DNA of 64,000 nt from Phaeobacter sp. J2-8 (GTDB lineage Bacteria; Pseudomonadota; Alphaproteobacteria; Rhodobacterales; Rhodobacteraceae): assembly GCF_022867865.1 (NCBI RefSeq), contig NZ_JALIEC010000002.1, positions 1 through 64,000 on the forward strand. Reading direction: 5' to 3'. The notes beneath the pieces were generated by a model, which ran no database searches, had not been told where the DNA came from, and saw nothing but the letters and a program-made list of their open reading frames with translations. Position numbers and translations under genes: made by a program. Of this stretch, positions 1 through 8,466 are shown one piece after another; the stretch's first letter is position 1; every line of letters begins with the position of its first letter.

Positions 1-650
1 GGGCGTGACCAGCGCCTCTGCGCCGCGTGGGGTCAATTGATAGACGCCGCGCGACACCCGTTCGAACCAGCCATAGTGATCGTCGGCCATGATCTGCGTT
101 GCTTTGGCCACGCCGGTGGTCTTGCGGATGTCGCCACATTTCGATGGCCCATGGCTGTTCAGATATTCCGCCAGCCGGATCGCATCCTGACGATAGGCGG
201 TGATCAGCGGCGAATTGCGCGCCGCGCCCCCAGATTTGGATCGCCCTCGCGCCGGGCAAATTCCCGCAGCAACCGGGTTTTGCGCGGCTTGTTCTGGCGC
301 GGTTGATAGGGCGCGGGTCGATATGCACCTCGGTATGATCATCGCTGAGCCGGACCGTGATCAACCCCAGTCCCAGCCGACGGCACAATGCCTTGTTTTC
401 CTTCAGGGCGCGTTGAAACCGTTTGCCGGTCAGACGCGGCACCGCGATATAGACCAAATCCGTAAGCGACTGGCGGGTGATCGCCTGATGAAACAGAAGT
501 CAGGGCAAATCCGGTTTTCAACTCGACAATCACCGGGTCGTCATCGCCTTTGATTGCGACGACATCTGCTGCGCCGATCTCGGCCTTGACCTCATAGCCC
601 TGTGCGACCAACAGCGCCTTCACGGCGGGATAGAGCGCGGTTTCCTTCAC
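1..650 (-). pseudogene. DUF2161 (PD-(D/E)XK-like) protein, partial and frameshifted
   Basis: The start is GTG (MKETALYPAVKALL) and the 3' end runs off the window. The N-terminal part has the nuclease-like core of DUF2161 proteins: GAADVVAIKG, then DPVIVELKTGF, i.e. a D...ExK pattern. Function is unknown; the fold suggests a nucleic-acid phosphodiesterase. The reading frame breaks three times: an extra base near 497, one base short in a G run near 317, and one base short in a C run near 229. When these are bridged the rest reads as continuous family-like protein (LFHQAITRQSLTDLVYIAVP, later IMADDHYGWFERVSRGVYQL). No in-frame stops occur inside the bridged segments, so the breaks may be sequencing errors. 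It starts 11 bases after the ybdK stop and is probably cotranscribed with it. Confidence 0.75.
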
Positions 651-661
651 CTGTCAGGCCC

Positions 662-1786
662 TCACAGATCGGCCTGAAAATCTTCGATCAGATGGGTCAC
701 CACGGCGCGCATCTGTGCTTCGCGGTCTGCGCCTGCGGCCTCTGCGGCCGCGCGCACCGCGCGTTGGCGCATCGAAGACGTGCCGCGATCCAGGATCGTG
801 CGCAGATGGGCGATTTCAGCGGTGCAATCCAGCGCCTCGGCATCCTCTGCCAAAAGCTCTATCAACTCGTCGATCAATTCGACCATTGGCACGATTTCGC
901 CGCGTCCGAAGTCAATCAAACCTTCTTCGACGCCGTATCGCTGGGCCCGCCACCGGTTTTCCGCGATCAGAAACCGATCATAAATCCGCCAGCGTTGGTT
1001 GCGGGTGCGCAGACGCCAAAGCATCCGGGTCAGACATTGAATGGTGGCGGCAAGCGCCAGCGTGTCTTCCAGGCGCGGACAGACATCACAGATCCGGGTT
1101 TCCAGCGTTGGAAAGCTGTGGCTGGGGCGCAGATCCCACCAGATCTTGGTGCTGTCTTCGATCAGCCCCAAATCCACCAGCGCCTTGACCGAACGCTGGT
1201 ACTCATCCCAGGAATTGAACTGTGGTGGCAATCCGGTGCGGGGCAGGTTGTCGAAGACGGAAATCCGGTAAGACGCCAGCCCGGTATCTTCGCCCTGCCA
1301 AAACGGCGAGGATGCGGAAAGCGCCAGCAGATGTGGCAGAAAATAACTGAGCTGCCCCAAAAGATCGGCGCGCAGGGCATCGTCGTTCAGCCCGACATGC
1401 ACATGCATCCCACAGATCAGCATCCGCCGCACCCCCCCCAGATCCTGGCGCAATTGGTTGTACCGTTCGCGATCCGTGTGATGCAGGGTCTTCCAATCCG
1501 CAAAGGGATGGCAGGAGGCGGCAATCGGGGCGGCATTATATTTTGCCGCGCATGTGGTGATTGTCCGCCGCAGATGGCGCAGATCGGCGCGGGCCTCGGC
1601 CACATTGCGGCATACACCGGTGCCGATTTCGATTTGGCATTGCAGGTATTCCGGGCTGACCTGATCGGCCAGCGCGGCCTTGCATTCCGCCATCAGTGTA
1701 TCTGGCACCTCGACCAACGCAAGACTGTCACAATCCACCAAAAGATATTCTTCTTCGATGCCAATGGTGAAATCCGGATCCGGCAT
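662..1786 (-). CDS. ybdK: YbdK-type carboxylate-amine ligase (glutamate-cysteine ligase GCS2 family)
   Basis: Encodes 374 residues. The ATG chosen gives [18 protein letters not shown], the family's N-terminal signature (GIEEEY), and is preceded by an AAAGAG ribosome-binding site; upstream in-frame codons do not look coding. Further family features are GMHVHVG around residue 125 and a conserved [14 protein letters not shown] stretch. Members of the GCS2 family ligate a carboxylate to an amine using ATP; E. coli YbdK has weak glutamate-cysteine ligase activity, but the true substrate in this group is not known. The gene heads a short unit with the DUF2161 gene. Confidence 0.9.
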   Translation of the reverse strand: MPDPDFTIGIEEEYLLVDCDSLALVEVPDTLMAECKAALADQVSPEYLQCQIEIGTGVCRNVAEARADLRHLRRTITTCAAKYNAAPIAASCHPFADWKTLHHTDRERYNQLRQDLGGVRRMLICGMHVHVGLNDDALRADLLGQLSYFLPHLLALSASSPFWQGEDTGLASYRISVFDNLPRTGLPPQFNSWDEYQRSVKALVDLGLIEDSTKIWWDLRPSHSFPTLETRICDVCPRLEDTLALAATIQCLTRMLWRLRTRNQRWRIYDRFLIAENRWRAQRYGVEEGLIDFGRGEIVPMVELIDELIELLAEDAEALDCTAEIAHLRTILDRGTSSMRQRAVRAAAEAAGADREAQMRAVVTHLIEDFQADL

Positions 1787-1954
1787 GGCAGTCTCTTTCT
1801 TGTGGGTCGTGATGGTGTGGTTCGTGGTCTTGTGGTCCCGGGGGGCAATCAAAAAACCGGACGTCATGGATCATAGCGGCAAAAACGCGATTGCGGCAAT
1901 GCATCAACCCACAGCGTCCGGGAAATTTACCTGCGCAGAAATTGCAGCGCGGGG

Positions 1955-2281
1955 TTATTCCACCACAAGCGTGGCTTTCATCGCCGGATGGAATTTGCAG
2001 TGATAGTCGAACGCACCGGCGGTGGTCATCTCAAGCGATGCGGTTTCACCTTTGCGGAGGGTGCCGGTGCCAAATGCGCCGTTGTCGGCGGTGGCGGTAT
2101 GGGGGGCGCTGTCTTCGTTGGTGAACACCACCGTGTCACCGGCCGCCACGGTCAGGCTGGATGGCGAAAATGCGAACCCTTTGATGGAAACGTTATGTGT
2201 TGCGGCCTGGGCTGCGCCGGCCAAAGCCACGGGCACAGCTGCCAAACCCAAAAGGGCGGTACGTCTGGTAATCATATTCAT
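1955..2281 (-). CDS. Small periplasmic cupredoxin (plastocyanin/pseudoazurin-like)
   Basis: Encodes 108 residues. The N-terminus carries a twin-arginine-like signal (ITRRTALLGLA) with cleavage likely after AQA near residue 27, so the protein should be periplasmic. The single cupredoxin domain has the full type 1 copper set: His61 (APHTA), Cys95, His98 and Met101 (HCKFHPAM). The short spacing between Cys, His and Met resembles amicyanin/pseudoazurin-type proteins. It probably carries electrons, but no partner oxidase or dehydrogenase lies next to it. A GGAG ribosome-binding site lies 7 bases before the ATG. Confidence 0.9.
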   Translation of the reverse strand: MNMITRRTALLGLAAVPVALAGAAQAATHNVSIKGFAFSPSSLTVAAGDTVVFTNEDSAPHTATADNGAFGTGTLRKGETASLEMTTAGAFDYHCKFHPAMKATLVVE

Positions 2282-2419
2282 TTCAATGCTCCAATAAAGT
2301 GCCGGTCAACGATGCACTGGCATTGAAATCCGCGCAAGCGGCGTTGTGAATGCGGTTTGGGGGCAGGGTAACCCGGATCTGTTTCAGGCGCGTTTGGGGT
2401 TGGCCCACCCGCCGGGCGG

Positions 2420-2856
2420 CTAGCCCTGATTGGTGCCGGTGTCCCTGGTTTCAAAGACCTGTGGGTCACAGCCGGAAAATTCCACGGCACTTTCCCAGTC
2501 CCGGAAAACCCCGGCGGTCACGCCGGGAAAACGATCTATCAGCGATGAAAACATCCGGGCCATGCCATACGGCAGATCCTGCGGGGCCCAAAACGCCATC
2601 TTCATGTCGGTGCATTGTTCGTAAAACGCCGATCGCATCGAAATCGCCTGCATCATCTGGGCAAAGTTCAGGTCGATTTCCGCTAGCTGCGACAGGTCGC
2701 ACAGAATGTTCAAATCGGGCGTGTATTTCGGATTGCTATCAAATTCCTGACGCATCTTGTCGGACAGGCCAGATCGACCCGATTGAACAGCTCTATGGAC
2801 ACAACGCGCTCTTCTTCAAGTATCAAATAGCGAAACCCCACCGCGCTGCCCCCCAT
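2420..2856 (-). pseudogene. Conserved hypothetical protein with one frameshift
   Basis: No named domain is recognised. A reading frame starting at the ATG at 2856 (MGGSAVGFRYLILEEERVVS) runs to about 2766, where it joins the longer downstream frame (DKMRQEFDSNPKYTPDLNIL) if one base is added. Both parts look like one protein of about 144 residues, soluble and acidic, with motifs FYEQCTDMKMAFWAPQDLPY and FPGVTAGVFRDWESA. The overall form (a short strand-rich start, a middle segment with LNILCDLSQ, and a C-terminal helix) resembles small STAS/SpoIIAA-like regulatory proteins, but this is a guess. The break may be a sequencing error, as elsewhere in this window. Confidence 0.55.
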
Positions 2857-2988
2857 AAAAACCAAAAAATCGTTGATAGGTCAATTAACTTGATAAATCC
2901 CGTTTTCGGAAGCAAAAAACAACTCAGGGCCGCAGTTTACGCTGCGGCCCTGGATCACAATCTGGTGATGATCAACCTTGGGTTGGGA

Positions 2989-4488
2989 TTAATCCATGGC
3001 TTTGAAATTGAATTCGCCACCGTCCTTGATCCCCGAGAACCAGCGCGCGGTAACGGTTTTGGTCTTGGTATAGAAGCGGAAGGCATCAGGACCATATTGG
3101 TTCAAATCGCCAAAGGCCGATTTTTTCCAGCCACCAAAGGTGTGATAGGACAGCGGCACCGGAATGGGGAAGTTGATGCCAACCATACCCACATTCACCC
3201 GGTGGGCAAAGTCGCGTGCGGTATCACCATCGGCGGTATAGATTGCGGTGCCATTGCCGTAATCATTGTCAATGACAAGGTTCAGCGCGTCCTCATAGCT
3301 ATCGGCGCGCACCTGGGACAGAACCGGGCCAAAGATTTCTTCTTTGTAGATGTCCATATCCGGCGTCACATTGTCGAACAGCGACGGGCCACAGAAGAAG
3401 CCGTTTTCATATCCCTGAAGCTCGAAACCGCGACCGTCGATCACGAGGTTCGCACCCTGGTCCACGCCGCTGTTGATCAAACCTTCGATCCGCGCCTTGG
3501 ACTGGGCGGTGATCACAGGGCCATAATCCACGTCGTCGCCCGCAGTATAGGGGCCAACCTTCAGCTTTTCGACCCGGGGCACCAGCTTTTCGATCAGCGC
3601 ATCGGCGGTTTCCTTGCCCACGGGGACAGCAACCGAAATCGCCATGCAGCGTTCGCCGGCCGCACCATAGCCCGCACCAACCAATGCATCCGCAGCCTTG
3701 TCCAGATCGGCGTCCGGCATGATAATCATGTGGTTCTTGGCACCACCGAAACACTGGGCGCGTTTGCCATTGTTGGCGGCGCGGCCATAGATGTATTGGG
3801 CGATCGGTGTCGAGCCGACAAATCCAACAGCGGCGATTGTGTCGTTGTCGAGGATGGCATCGACAACCTCTTTGTCCCCGTTCACCACCTGCAACACGCC
3901 GTCGGGCAGACCGGCCTCTTTCAGCAGTTCCGCCAGCAGCAATGCGGTCGATGGCACGCGCTCGGACGGTTTCAGGATCATCGCATTGCCGCAGGCCAGC
4001 GCCGGCGCCATTTTCCACAGCGGGATCATCGCGGGAAAGTTGAACGGCGTAATACCGGCCACAACACCCAGCGGCTGACGCATGGAGTAAAGGTCAATGC
4101 CCGGACCGCCATTGTCGGTGAATTCACCTTTCAGCATGTTGGGCGCGCCCATGCAGACCTCGACAACCTCAAGCCCGCGTTGCACGTCGCCCTTGGCGTC
4201 GGGCAGGGTCTTGCCATGTTCACGGCTGACCAGTTCGGCCAGTTTGTCCATGTTTTCATTGATCAAGGCGCCGAACTTCATCATCACCCGCGCGCGACGC
4301 TGGGGGTTGGTGGCGCCCCATGCCTTTTGCGCTTCGGCCGCTTTGGCCACCGCATCGTCCAGTTCCGCTTTGCTCGACAGTTTGACCTGCGCCTGCACCT
4401 CGCCGGTGGCGGGGTTCATCACATCGGCGGTCCGTGTCGATGTGCTTTCGACAAAACTGCCGTTGATATAGTTCTTGATAACGTCCAT
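2989..4488 (-). CDS. mmsA: Methylmalonate-semialdehyde dehydrogenase (CoA-acylating)
   Basis: Encodes 499 residues, the usual length for MmsA. It oxidises methylmalonate or malonate semialdehyde to propionyl-CoA or acetyl-CoA in valine, inositol and beta-alanine breakdown. Visible features are ITPFNFPAMIPLWK near residue 146, the NAD-binding GSTPIA at 225, and the active-site Cys281 in GAAGERCMA. The ATG at 4488 is preceded by a GAGGAG ribosome-binding site; the longer upstream frame is not coding. It is transcribed away from a LysR gene about 100 bases upstream, which is a likely regulator. Lack of the aldehyde dehydrogenase general-base Glu is typical of this CoA-dependent subfamily. Confidence 0.95.
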   Translation of the reverse strand: MDVIKNYINGSFVESTSTRTADVMNPATGEVQAQVKLSSKAELDDAVAKAAEAQKAWGATNPQRRARVMMKFGALINENMDKLAELVSREHGKTLPDAKGDVQRGLEVVEVCMGAPNMLKGEFTDNGGPGIDLYSMRQPLGVVAGITPFNFPAMIPLWKMAPALACGNAMILKPSERVPSTALLLAELLKEAGLPDGVLQVVNGDKEVVDAILDNDTIAAVGFVGSTPIAQYIYGRAANNGKRAQCFGGAKNHMIIMPDADLDKAADALVGAGYGAAGERCMAISVAVPVGKETADALIEKLVPRVEKLKVGPYTAGDDVDYGPVITAQSKARIEGLINSGVDQGANLVIDGRGFELQGYENGFFCGPSLFDNVTPDMDIYKEEIFGPVLSQVRADSYEDALNLVIDNDYGNGTAIYTADGDTARDFAHRVNVGMVGINFPIPVPLSYHTFGGWKKSAFGDLNQYGPDAFRFYTKTKTVTARWFSGIKDGGEFNFKAMD

Positions 4489-4566
4489 CGGGGGCTCCTC
4501 GGGTTGAATTGCCCGCAGCATAGTCTTGCAAATTCGCCCAGAAAAGCGACAATGTTCCAAAAGCAT

Positions 4567-4582
4567 TTTGCATTTTTGCAAA
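4567..4582. promoter_or_regulatory. Candidate LysR operator between mmsA and its divergent regulator
   Basis: The inverted repeat TTTGCA-TTTT-TGCAAA sits in the 103-base divergent intergenic region, ten bases before the LysR GTG start. A further half-site, TTGCAAA, occurs at 4526-4532 nearer to mmsA. LysR-type regulators commonly bind a site of this form (T-N11-A) in such a region. The assignment to this regulator is inferred from position. Confidence 0.45.
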
Positions 4583-4591
4583 GGGGGCGCG

Positions 4592-5494
4592 GTGCAGTCT
4601 TGGGATGACATTCGGGTGTTTCTGGCGGTGGCGCGGCATGAAAGCCTCTCTGCGGCGGGGCGGGTGCTGCGGATTGATCCGGCCACGGTCGGGCGGCGTA
4701 TCACCCGGCTGGAACAGGACATGGGCCAGCCGCTGTTTGGGAAATCGCCCCAGGGCTATGCGCTGACCGATGCGGGCCAGAGGCTTCTGCCGCATGCGGA
4801 ACGGGCCGAGCAGGCCACGCAAGGGGCCGCCGAGGCGCTGGCGGGCGAGGCGGGTCGGCTTTCCGGTCAGATCCGCATTGGCGCGCCGGATGGCTGTGCC
4901 AATTTCCTGCTGCCGCGGGTCTGTGCCACAATTGCCCGCGACAACCCCGATCTGGAGATTCAGATCCTGTCACAGCCCCGGGTCGTGAACCTGTCCAAAC
5001 GCGAAGCTGACCTCGCCATATCGGTCAGCCCGCCGACAGCGGGGCGATTGACGGTGCAAAAAATCGCGGACTATCAACTGCATGTCGCAGCGGCCGAGAC
5101 CTATCTGGCGCAATGTCCACCGATCCAATCCCCCCAGGACCTGCGGGCCCATCGGGTGATCGGCTATATTTCGGACATGATTTTTGATCGCGAATTGGAT
5201 TACCTGTCGGACATGGGGTTGGATCAGGTGCATCTGGCGTCGAACTCGGTTTCGGTCCAGCTCAATTGGCTGCGTCAGGGCGGCGGGCTTGGCATCGTGC
5301 ATGATTTCGCGCTGCCCTATGCCCCGGAATTGCGCCGGGTTCTGGCATCAGAGATTTCCCTGTCCCGCGCGTTTTATCTGGTGCGACATGGCGATGACCG
5401 GCGGCTGGATCGGATGAACCGGTTTGCCGCGGCGCTGGTCGCCGGAATGCGTGCAGAAGTCGCGCGGCTGGAGGCACTTACACAATCGAATTGA
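4592..5494 (+). CDS. LysR-family transcriptional regulator, divergent to mmsA
   Basis: Encodes 300 residues. The start is a GTG preceded by AAGGGGG; it gives VQSWDDIRVFLAVARHESLS, the normal LysR N-terminus. The winged helix-turn-helix covers about residues 5-62 (AAGRVLRIDPATVGRRITRL), followed by the linker helix and a periplasmic-binding-protein-like effector domain starting near SGQIRIGAPDG. This type, with the effector domain beginning in RIGAPDG, often controls a neighbouring aldehyde dehydrogenase gene, so mmsA is the likely target. The inducer cannot be deduced. Confidence 0.88.
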   Translation: MQSWDDIRVFLAVARHESLSAAGRVLRIDPATVGRRITRLEQDMGQPLFGKSPQGYALTDAGQRLLPHAERAEQATQGAAEALAGEAGRLSGQIRIGAPDGCANFLLPRVCATIARDNPDLEIQILSQPRVVNLSKREADLAISVSPPTAGRLTVQKIADYQLHVAAAETYLAQCPPIQSPQDLRAHRVIGYISDMIFDRELDYLSDMGLDQVHLASNSVSVQLNWLRQGGGLGIVHDFALPYAPELRRVLASEISLSRAFYLVRHGDDRRLDRMNRFAAALVAGMRAEVARLEALTQSN

Positions 5495-5561
5495 AGGATT
5501 GCTTGACAGCAGAAGGACTTGCGGGAAAGCTGAAAGAAACGTGCAAGGCAAGGAGAGAAAA

Positions 5562-5999
5562 ATGCTGGTGCAGCAAATCCTGCAATCAAAGGGTGGATTT
5601 TCGGTCGAAACCGTGCCGCCGGGAATGCTGATTTCGGAAGCGGTGGCTATCCTTGCAGAAAAACGCATCGGGACGGTGATCATTTCCAAAGACGATGGAA
5701 AATCCGCGGCGGGCATCCTGTCGGAACGTGACATCGTGCGCGAATTGTCCAAAAGCGGCGCGGGCTGTCTGGACCAAACGGTGGCCGATCACATGACAAC
5801 AGAATTGCAGACCTGCACGCGTGATGAACAGGCCGACAGCGTTCTGTCCCGGATGACCGAGGGCCGTTTCCGCCACATGCCGGTGGTGGAAGACGGTGAA
5901 TTGGTCGGGCTGATTTCGCTTGGGGACGTGGTCAAGGCCCGCCTGAGCGAGCTGGCCATGGAAAAAGACGCGCTGGAGGGAATGATCATGGGGCATTAA
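5562..5999 (+). CDS. CBS-domain pair protein
   Basis: Encodes 145 residues made almost entirely of two CBS domains (about residues 10-65 and 78-135). The typical GTVIISKDDGK...GILSERDIVREL and FRHMPVVEDGELVGLISLGDVVK patterns are present. Stand-alone CBS pairs bind adenosine nucleotides and act as energy sensors for partner proteins; the partner is unknown. The ATG has a strong AAGGAGAG ribosome-binding site. It lies between the LysR gene and coaD on the same strand. Confidence 0.9.
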   Translation: MLVQQILQSKGGFSVETVPPGMLISEAVAILAEKRIGTVIISKDDGKSAAGILSERDIVRELSKSGAGCLDQTVADHMTTELQTCTRDEQADSVLSRMTEGRFRHMPVVEDGELVGLISLGDVVKARLSELAMEKDALEGMIMGH

Positions 6000-6102
6000 G
6001 CCCCATCCGCGCAACAATCTTTCGTCGCCGCTTGACAGCGGCAATGCTGTTGGGCAAGTGATCGGGGCAGACCCTTGATGACGCAAACCTCGGAATATTC
6101 TC

Positions 6103-6594
6103 ATGCGCATAGGCCTTTATCCCGGCACTTTTGACCCGATCACCGTTGGCCACATTGATATCATTCGGCGGGCCAGTGTGCTGGTGGATCGTTTGGTGAT
6201 CGGTGTGGCGATCAATCGCGACAAGGGGCCTTTGTTCGCGTTGGAAGAGCGTGTGGCGATGATCGAGGGCGAGACCAGAAAATTGTCGGAAACGATCGGA
6301 ACCGAAATCGTTGTGCATCCGTTCGAGAATCTGTTGATTGACTGCGCCCGCGATGTGGGGGCCGGGATGATCATCCGCGGTCTGCGCGCCGTGGCAGATT
6401 TCGAATATGAATATCAAATGGTCGGCATGAACCGGGCATTGGATGATTCCGTCGAAACCGTGTTTCTGATGGCCGAAGCCCGGCATCAGGCGATTGCGTC
6501 AAAGCTGGTCAAGGAAATCGCCCGGCTGGGCGGCGATGTGTCGAAATTTGTCACCCCGGCAGTAAATGATGCCCTGCGCACCCGATTTGATTGA
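6103..6594 (+). CDS. coaD: Phosphopantetheine adenylyltransferase
   Basis: Encodes 163 residues, the full family length. It transfers AMP to 4'-phosphopantetheine in the fourth step of coenzyme A synthesis. The nucleotidyltransferase (T/H)xGH signature is TVGH at residues 14-17 after GLYPGTFDP, and the second conserved block is present as IASKLVKEIARLGGDV near the C-terminus. The preceding Shine-Dalgarno sequence is weak (GGAATATTCTC). It ends the plus-strand run that begins with the LysR gene. Confidence 0.95.
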   Translation: MRIGLYPGTFDPITVGHIDIIRRASVLVDRLVIGVAINRDKGPLFALEERVAMIEGETRKLSETIGTEIVVHPFENLLIDCARDVGAGMIIRGLRAVADFEYEYQMVGMNRALDDSVETVFLMAEARHQAIASKLVKEIARLGGDVSKFVTPAVNDALRTRFD

Positions 6595-6675
6595 CCTGCG
6601 GTGACGTGGACATCTTTTTGATTTCATTTTGAGACAAAACGAAAATGACGGTTCCCGCTGTAAGGGAGCAAAGAA

Positions 6676-6700
6676 AAAGCCCCGCAATCTGCGGGGCTTT
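6676..6700. terminator. Bidirectional Rho-independent terminator between coaD and gap
   Basis: The palindrome AAAGCCCCGC-AATCT-GCGGGGCTTT has A-rich sequence on its left and T-rich sequence on its right. It sits between two convergent genes and can end both coaD and gap transcripts. Confidence 0.85.
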
Positions 6701-6740
6701 ATTGTTTCTTGGCGTTCTATATTGACGAAGCCGCGCCAGC

Positions 6741-7742
6741 TTAGATCAGCTTGCCCATCGCAACGGCGGTATCCGCCATCCGGTTCGAGAAGCCCCATTC
6801 GTTGTCATACCAGCTGAGGATACGCACCATTGTGCCGTCCATAACCTTGGTCTGGTCGCAGTGGAAGATCGACGAATGCGGATCGTGGTTGAAATCCGAG
6901 CTGACAAGCGGCTTGTCGGTATAACCCAGCACACCTTTGAGCGGGCCATCGGCAGCGGCGCGAATGGCGGCGTTGATTTCGTCAACCGTGGTCTCGCGCG
7001 CGGCTTCGAATGTCAGGTCCACAACCGATACATTCGGCGTCGGCACCCGGATTGCAACACCGTCAAGCTTGCCGTTCAATTCCGGCAGCACCAGACCCAC
7101 GGCCTTGGCCGCACCGGTCGAGGTCGGAATCATCGACAAAGCGGCGGCACGGGCGCGATAGAGATCCTTGTGCATCGTGTCCAGCGTCGGCTGGTCACCG
7201 GTGTAGCTGTAAATCGTGGTCATGAAACCTTTGGTAATACCAATGGTGTCGTTCAGAACCTTGGCCACAGGCGACAGGCAGTTTGTGGTGCAAGAGGCAT
7301 TCGACACAATCAGATCTTCGGCAGTCAACACATCGTGGTTCACACCGTAAACGATTGTCTTGTCAGCATCTTTCCCAGGAGCCGAGATCAAAACGCGGCT
7401 GGAGCCGTTTTCCAGATGGGCCTGGCATGCCTCTTTCGACGTGAAGATACCGGTGCATTCCAGCACCACATCGACGTCAGACCAAGGCAGATCAGCAGGG
7501 TTGCGTTCCGCTGTAACCTTGATCGGGCCACGACCGACATCAATCCAATCGTCACCGGTGGTGACTTCGACCGGGAACCGGCCATGCACACTATCGTATT
7601 GCAGCAAATGCGCGTTGGTTTCGACCGGACCAAGATCGTTGATCGCAATCACTTCAATGTCTGTGCGGCCCAATTCGATAATGCCGCGCAGCACGTTGCG
7701 ACCGATACGGCCAAATCCGTTAATGGCAACTTTGACAGCCAT
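6741..7742 (-). CDS. gap: Glyceraldehyde-3-phosphate dehydrogenase, type I, with His178 replaced by Tyr
   Basis: Encodes 333 residues. It converts glyceraldehyde 3-phosphate to 1,3-bisphosphoglycerate with NAD in glycolysis and gluconeogenesis. The N-terminal Rossmann motif is [10 protein letters not shown], the NAD-selecting Asp is in AINDLGP (residue 36), and the catalytic Cys151 is in SNASCTTNC. The catalytic base normally 27 residues later is His; here the sequence is MTTIYSY, so Tyr178 takes its place (codon TAC, one base from CAC). The second GAPDH in this window keeps MTTIHSY. Everything else is intact ([10 protein letters not shown] at the C-terminus). Either activity is greatly reduced or the base is a sequence error. 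Confidence 0.92.
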   Translation of the reverse strand: MAVKVAINGFGRIGRNVLRGIIELGRTDIEVIAINDLGPVETNAHLLQYDSVHGRFPVEVTTGDDWIDVGRGPIKVTAERNPADLPWSDVDVVLECTGIFTSKEACQAHLENGSSRVLISAPGKDADKTIVYGVNHDVLTAEDLIVSNASCTTNCLSPVAKVLNDTIGITKGFMTTIYSYTGDQPTLDTMHKDLYRARAAALSMIPTSTGAAKAVGLVLPELNGKLDGVAIRVPTPNVSVVDLTFEAARETTVDEINAAIRAAADGPLKGVLGYTDKPLVSSDFNHDPHSSIFHCDQTKVMDGTMVRILSWYDNEWGFSNRMADTAVAMGKLI

Positions 7743-7852
7743 GTCATTCTCCCATGGTTCGGGCGCAGAAAAAGACGACAACGGGTCGCCCTGCGATTCC
7801 GGTTTCCGTTAACGCTAACAAACGTATCTTGCCGCAAAAGTCAATTGCCGCC

Positions 7853-7996
7853 TCAGCGCCAGAAGCTGAGCCATTCCAACAGATCGAGAAATTTTTTCGC
7901 AAGGAAAAGCGAATGCTCTGTGCCGAACAGGTAAAAATCCGCGCCAATAGCCGCCAAAAGAAAAACTGCGAGGTAAAGGGCGATGGTGTTGGTCAT
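7853..7996 (-). CDS. Small single-pass membrane protein between the two gap genes
   Basis: Encodes 47 residues: MTNTIALYLAVFLLAAIGAD, then FYLFGTEHSLFLAKKFLDLL and EWLSFWR. The first 22 residues form one transmembrane helix; the rest is an amphipathic segment ending in Trp-Arg. No domain is known. Similar small proteins are common beside gap in this bacterial family, from memory, which together with the clear hydrophobic pattern supports it as a real gene. Its role is unknown. Confidence 0.7.
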   Translation of the reverse strand: MTNTIALYLAVFLLAAIGADFYLFGTEHSLFLAKKFLDLLEWLSFWR

Positions 7997-8286
7997 GTCA
8001 GGCTCCGATTTGGCATGACCCTGCCGCAACCGGCCCGGCTGGGCAATGGCCAATCTGTGGTTGGTGAACGGCGGCGCAATGGGCGGCCGGTGCGGGCGCA
8101 ACAGAAGGCGCGCGCACTGTCGCTGGGGATTGGGGCCCCAAGCGACAACAGGATCATCGACCCTCAGGTTTCAGCGCTTGGCTGGACCTCCGCGCTACAT
8201 ACAATTCCCGCAGGCAACGGATCACCCGACACTTTGATCACCGAAAAACGGCCCCAAAAGACGATCAAGCCTTTCATCTGACCTTA

Positions 8287-8381
8287 AATATCCCGGGGGG
8301 TTTGGGGGGCTGGCCCCCCATCTGTCCTGTGGTTTGGGGGGCTGGCCCCCCATTTATCCGGCGGTTTGGGAGCTGGCGCTA
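8287..8381. repeat. Intergenic G/C stem-loop repeat, copy 1
   Basis: After the AAATATCCC core come two identical 21-base units (8301-8321 and 8333-8353), each a TTTGGGGGG...CCCCCCAT hairpin, and a third worn unit at 8364-8381. The same core and hairpin style recur at four other gene borders in this window. The surrounding 470-base gap otherwise holds only the gap2 terminator. Confidence 0.75.
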
Positions 8382-8405
8382 TCTGGCCCGCGGTGGCGGC
8401 ATCCC

Positions 8406-8438
8406 AAAAAAAATCGCCACGCGAAACCTGCGTGGCGA
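8406..8438 (-). terminator. Rho-independent terminator of the second gap gene
   Basis: On the minus strand the stem TCGCCACGC / GCGTGGCGA (8414-8438) is followed by eight U residues (8406-8413). It lies 28 bases after the stop of the upstream GAPDH gene. Confidence 0.88.
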
Positions 8439-8466
8439 CAATTCCGTCAAAAATCCCGGGATCACC

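Noticed and set aside
1-650. True decay of the DUF2161 gene
   Set aside because: Bridging three one-base errors restores a complete family-like sequence with no stops, in a window where homopolymer undercalls recur, so decay is not the simplest reading.
2350-4608. Very long plus-strand open frame opposite mmsA, and similar frames at 15946-18378, 19938-21902 and 36469-37311
   Set aside because: They lie antisense to well-recognised genes, have His/Arg-rich low-information sequence and no family match; in GC-rich DNA such frames arise from codon bias of the real gene.
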